The notes under the pieces are model-generated. The model made no database searches and was not told where the DNA came from. It saw nothing but the letters and a program-made list of their open reading frames with translations. From Azohydromonas caseinilytica (GTDB lineage: Bacteria > Pseudomonadota > Gammaproteobacteria > Burkholderiales > Burkholderiaceae_C), in NCBI RefSeq assembly GCF_012927045.1, contig NZ_JABBFW010000034.1:1-58780 (forward strand): a DNA stretch of 58,780 nt. Direction: 5' to 3'. Shown here in pieces: positions 54,160 through 58,780 of this stretch. Positions within the stretch are counted from its first letter, which is position 1. Each line of letters begins with the position of its first letter. Made by a program: the position numbers and the translations under genes.

Positions 54160-54825
54160 TCAGCGGGTATCGGGCGCCGGCAGGGTCGGCACGCCCTGCG
54201 CCTCGGCCGCGGCGTGCTGGGCCCGCAAGGCGCGGGCGTAGGCGTCCCGGCGCTGCAGCGCTTGCCAATACGCCTGCACCGCGGGCGTGAAGGACCCGCT
54301 CAGGCCCAGGTGCTGCGCCAGCAGCAGCGCGTAGCCCACCGAGACGTCGGCGGCCGTGAAGCGCTGCGCGCACAGGTAAGGCTGAGCCGCCAGCCGGGGC
54401 TCCAGCGTGCGCAGCCGCGCCAGGAACCAGCGCGCGTAGTCCTCCACCACCTGCGGCTGGCGCCGCTCCGGCGGCTCGAAGTGGCTGTAGCGCAGCACCA
54501 GCGTCTGCGGGAAGGTCAGCGTCGCCTCGCCGAAGTGCAGGAAGTTCAGGTAGGCGCCGAAGTCCGGTTCGTTGACGCCGACGTCCAGGTTGCCGGGCGA
54601 GTGCCTGGCCGCCAGGTACTGGCAGATCGCGGCCGATTCCGTCATCCGCACCGCGCCGTCGAACAGCGCCGGCACGGTGCCCAGCGGGTTGACTTCCAGG
54701 TACTCCCGGGCCTTGACGCGCGGCGGGAACGGCTGCATCCGCAGCTCGTAGGCCAGGCCCAGCTCCTCCAGCATCCACAAGGGCCTGAAGGAACGGGCGC
54801 TGACGCAGTGATGCAGGGTGATCAT
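54160..54825 (-). CDS. glutathione S-transferase family protein
   Basis: A 221-residue cytosolic GST. The thioredoxin-like N-terminal domain begins [27 protein letters not shown], with the glutathione-binding cis-Pro and ESxAI elements [25 protein letters not shown]. The all-helical C-terminal domain includes [20 protein letters not shown]. The substrate is unknown. The start lies 14 bp after the acyl-CoA ligase stop, suggesting an operon; a 52-bp gap leads to etfB. Confidence 0.9.
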   Translation of the reverse strand: MITLHHCVSARSFRPLWMLEELGLAYELRMQPFPPRVKAREYLEVNPLGTVPALFDGAVRMTESAAICQYLAARHSPGNLDVGVNEPDFGAYLNFLHFGEATLTFPQTLVLRYSHFEPPERRQPQVVEDYARWFLARLRTLEPRLAAQPYLCAQRFTAADVSVGYALLLAQHLGLSGSFTPAVQAYWQALQRRDAYARALRAQHAAAEAQGVPTLPAPDTR

Positions 54826-54839
54826 GCGTGCGTGCAGCC

Positions 54840-56564
<1,725 letters not shown>

Positions 56565-56608
56565 TCTTGGCTCTCCGGAACGTCAATCAATGCGTCACTC
56601 CCGAGACC

Positions 56609-56627
56609 GTACGCCGTGGCGGCGTAC
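56609..56627. promoter_or_regulatory. hairpin/palindrome upstream of the acyl-CoA ligase
   Basis: GTACGCC (56609-56615) and GGCGTAC (56621-56627) form a perfect 7-bp inverted repeat with a 5-bp centre, 45 bp upstream of the ligase start. It could be an operator or an mRNA leader hairpin. The rest of the 251-bp gap has no recognisable gene. Confidence 0.4.
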
Positions 56628-56768
56628 CTTTGGTGCCGAGTGGGTTGCAAAACGGGACAGGGTGAGGTTCCGGGCAAGCTCCGCTACAACGGGTTGCGGG
56701 ACGCAAGACGTCCGGATGAGCGCGCCGCGGGCCACGGCGAGGCCGGCATGGTGGGCTTGAAGCGAAGA

Positions 56769-56799
56769 CGGGCGGGCCGGGTCAGCCCCGGCCCGCCCG
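56769..56799 (-). terminator. intrinsic terminator of the Ig-like/DUF4082 gene
   Basis: A 13-bp perfect GC stem (56769-56781 with 56787-56799) and a 5-nt loop lies just past the stop of the minus-strand gene. It is followed on that strand by TCTTCGCTTC, a weak pyrimidine tail. Confidence 0.75.
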
Positions 56800-56815
56800 C
56801 CCTCACGGCCCGTCG

Positions 56816-58780
56816 TCAGGGCGTGAGCTGGAAGACGACGTCCACCCAGTAGTTCGTCGCCCGGTACGTCGAGGTCGGGAACTTCGGCGCGGTACCGCCG
56901 TAGATGTACACGCCGTTGCCGCCGCTCTCGCCGCGCCGGAGCAGGTGCAGCGGTCCCGCATCCACGCCGCGCTGGTCGAAGTAGAGCTCGTCGCTGGCGT
57001 AGTGCCCGCGCGGTGCCCGGTACGAGGCCACGTAGACCGTGTTGGCCGCGATGGGCACCGGCTTGGCGAAGTTCACCTGCTGCCAGCCGGTGGCCGTCTC
57101 GTTGACGAAGGTGGCGGAGGCCAGCAGCGTGCCGGTGCTGCTCCACAGCGCGCCGATGTGCGTGCCGGTGTTGCCCGTGCCCTTGTAGAAGCGGATGCCG
57201 GTGATGTAGCCGGCCACGCTGGAGCGGAACTTCACGCCCACGTTCACGACGCGGGTGTCCGGATCGCTGGCCCGGGTGGGCGCCGCGGACGCCGGCCAGG
57301 CCGAGCAGGGACAGTTGGCGGCGATCACCGTCACCGTCCTGCTGGCCGGCGGCGACTGGACGTTGCCGCTGTCATCCACGGCACGGCTCAGGATCGTGGC
57401 GCTGCCCTCGGTGCTCGGCATCCAGGCGAAGCGCCAGCTGGTGGTGCCGGTGGCCGTCTGCCAGCTGCCGCCGCCGTCGGTGGAGACCTCCACCTTGCTG
57501 ACCGTGCCACCCACGTCGGACGCGGTGCCGGTGATGCTCAGCTCGGCCGCGGCCGGGACGCTCGCGCCCGCCGCCGGCGAGGTGATGCTCGACGTGGGCG
57601 CCGTCGTGTCCGCGGGCGCCGCGGTCGTGAAGCTCCACTGCACGTTGCCCGCCAGCGCGTTGCCCGCTTGGTCCTTGATGACCGGGACCGAGCTGCCGCC
57701 CTTGAGCGTGGCGGTGTAGCTGGTGGAGGCCGCCAGCGCCGCCGCGGGCGTGAGCGTGGCCGTGCGCGTGGCGGCGTTGTAGGCCACCGCCGCGTTCACC
57801 AGCGCGCCGCCCGTGGTGCTGCGCAGCTCGAAGGTGCTGCCCGTGACGGTGGCCGCGTCCAGCGCCTCGCTGAAGGTGGCTGTCACGGCCGCGGTGGTGC
57901 TCACGCCCGTGGCGGCATTGGCCGGGACGGTGGAGCTCACCGTCGGCGCCGTGGTGTCCGCGGGGGTGGCCGGCGAGAACAGCACATCCACCCAGTAGTT
58001 GGTGGCGAGGTAGCTCTCCGTCGGGAAGGTCGAGCTGCTGCCGTAGGCGTAGACGCCGTTGCCGCCGCTCTCACCGCTTTGCAGCAGGTGCACCGGAGCC
58101 CGGTTCACGCCGGTGCTGGCAAAGAAGTTGTTGTCGCCGGCATAGCCGCCGTTGGGGGCGAAGTACGAGGCCACGTACACCGTGTTGGCCTTCACGGACA
58201 CGGGCGTGGCGAAGTTGACCTGCTGCCAGCCGCTGGCCGTCTCCGGCCCGAACTGCGCCGTGGCCAGCCGTGTGCCATCCAGCGACCACAGGTTGCCGAT
58301 GTGCGTGCCGGTGTTGTTCGCGCCCTTGTAGAAGCGCACGCCGGTGATGAAGCCGTCCACGTCCACGCGGAACTTCACACCCAGCTCCAGCGCGCCGGGG
58401 TCGTTGACGGAGGGGTTGGTGGGCGAGGCGGTACTGGGCCAGCCGCTGCACGGGCAGGTCTGCACCTCAGAGCCCGAGACGGTGGTGAAGGACCAGCTCA
58501 CGCTGGACGCCAGCGGGTTGCCGGCAAGGTCCTTGATGCGCGGATCACTGGCGCCGCCGCGCAGCGTGGCGGTGTAGGTGGTGGACGGCGCCAGCCCCGC
58601 GCTGGGCGTGAGCGTGGCCGTGCGCGTGGCCGCGTCGTAGCTGAGGCTCGCGGCCACCACGGCGTTGGCCGCGTTGCGCAGCTCGAAGGTGCTGGCGTTG
58701 ACGCTGGCCGGGTCCAGCGCGTCGCTGAAGGTGGCCGTGACCGGCGCGTACAGGCCCACGCCCGTGGCGCCCGCGGCCGG
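56816..58780 (-). CDS. secreted Ig-like / DUF4082 repeat protein, 3' part (gene runs off the window)
   Basis: The C-terminal 650 or so residues of a large extracellular modular protein. Domain order in the visible part: Big_5-type Ig domain (VTATFSDALDPASVNASTFELR...LAGNPLASSVSWSFTT), DUF4082 domain (LGVKFRVDVDGFITGVRFYKG...NYWVDVLFS), a second Big_5 (VTATFSEALDAATVTGSTFELR), a bacterial Ig-like domain (SSITSPAAGASVPAAAELSITGTASD), and a second DUF4082 domain (VGVKFRSSVAGYITGIRFYKG...NYWVDVVFQLTP) at the very end. Each DUF4082 copy is preceded by a CPCSxWP segment. Such proteins are usually carbohydrate-associated or adhesive surface proteins; the catalytic or signal-peptide part is outside the window. 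Confidence 0.85.
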   Translation of the reverse strand, partial: PAAGATGVGLYAPVTATFSDALDPASVNASTFELRNAANAVVAASLSYDAATRTATLTPSAGLAPSTTYTATLRGGASDPRIKDLAGNPLASSVSWSFTTVSGSEVQTCPCSGWPSTASPTNPSVNDPGALELGVKFRVDVDGFITGVRFYKGANNTGTHIGNLWSLDGTRLATAQFGPETASGWQQVNFATPVSVKANTVYVASYFAPNGGYAGDNNFFASTGVNRAPVHLLQSGESGGNGVYAYGSSSTFPTESYLATNYWVDVLFSPATPADTTAPTVSSTVPANAATGVSTTAAVTATFSEALDAATVTGSTFELRSTTGGALVNAAVAYNAATRTATLTPAAALAASTSYTATLKGGSSVPVIKDQAGNALAGNVQWSFTTAAPADTTAPTSSITSPAAGASVPAAAELSITGTASDVGGTVSKVEVSTDGGGSWQTATGTTSWRFAWMPSTEGSATILSRAVDDSGNVQSPPASRTVTVIAANCPCSAWPASAAPTRASDPDTRVVNVGVKFRSSVAGYITGIRFYKGTGNTGTHIGALWSSTGTLLASATFVNETATGWQQVNFAKPVPIAANTVYVASYRAPRGHYASDELYFDQRGVDAGPLHLLRRGESGGNGVYIYGGTAPKFPTSTYRATNYWVDVVFQLTP

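Overview
The window is about 58.8 kb of very GC-rich DNA from the chromosome of a betaproteobacterium, most likely order Burkholderiales. The evidence is a Burkholderiales-style phenylacetate locus with paaN, an aryl-polyene (APE) pigment cluster, PEP-CTERM/HAF proteins, an SHP-type cytochrome operon with a PhoP/QseB-like regulator, and a REP-like palindrome of a type I associate with this order. No rRNA, tRNA, CRISPR array or intact insertion sequence was seen. Long ORFs antisense to real genes are common here and were discarded as GC-rich shadows.

Layout. (1) 1-4027: phenylacetate catabolism (paaK partial, paaH, divergent paaN) with a perfect ACCGACCGGTCGGT palindrome between paaH and paaN. 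(2) 4070-4747: a tyrosine-recombinase remnant and a doubtful small ORF. (3) 4939-24365: a large APE cluster resembling xanthomonadin clusters. It has two nearly identical tandem methyltransferases, then a tightly overlapping plus-strand operon (ACP, membrane protein, acyl/aryl-ACP ligase, dehydratase, acyltransferase, LolA-like protein, MMPL exporter, polysaccharide deacetylase, methyltransferase, ketosynthase, KS-like partner, dehydratase, ketoreductase), two envelope proteins, and a convergent minus-strand operon (halogenase-like flavoprotein, XanB2-type chorismatase, MipA-like outer-membrane protein, PlsC acyltransferase, GT2 glycosyltransferase). Inferred pathway: chorismate to hydroxybenzoate, loading on ACP, elongation and reduction to an aryl polyene, possible halogenation and methylation, then attachment to a lipid or sugar and export to the outer membrane.

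(4) 24.6-29.2 kb: a CPA2 antiporter, a plasmid-segregation gene fragment, DUF488, a nitronate monooxygenase-like/metallophosphoesterase pair and a convergent MarR regulator. (5) 29.3-34.6 kb: a PepSY/response regulator/histidine kinase operon divergent from an SHP cytochrome, diheme cytochrome c, cytochrome b561 and rubredoxin operon. The shared promoter carries four symmetrically arranged TTCA-type half-sites. (6) 34.6-39.2 kb: secreted proteins (a decayed HAF/PEP-CTERM relic, an unknown exported protein, an RCC1-repeat/PxKF protein, an intact HAF/PEP-CTERM protein) and a REPIN/MITE-like inverted repeat. (7) 39.5-46.7 kb: two tandem paralogous hybrid histidine kinases.

(8) 47.1-49.3 kb: DUF5996 plus an EgtB/SenA-like sulfoxide or selenoneine synthase-type enzyme. 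(9) 49.35-50.16 kb: a graveyard of gene fragments (HepT toxin, chemotaxis receptor tail, pentanucleotide repeat). (10) 50.2-56.6 kb: an uncharacterised diiron (R2/ferritin-like) protein with its own ferredoxin-reductase, preceded by two adjacent perfect palindromes, facing etfBA, a GST and an acyl-CoA ligase. (11) 56.8 kb to the end: the 3' part of a large secreted Ig-like/DUF4082 repeat protein. The best candidates for new biology are the halogenase/chorismatase APE cluster and the diiron oxygenase pair with its double-palindrome promoter.
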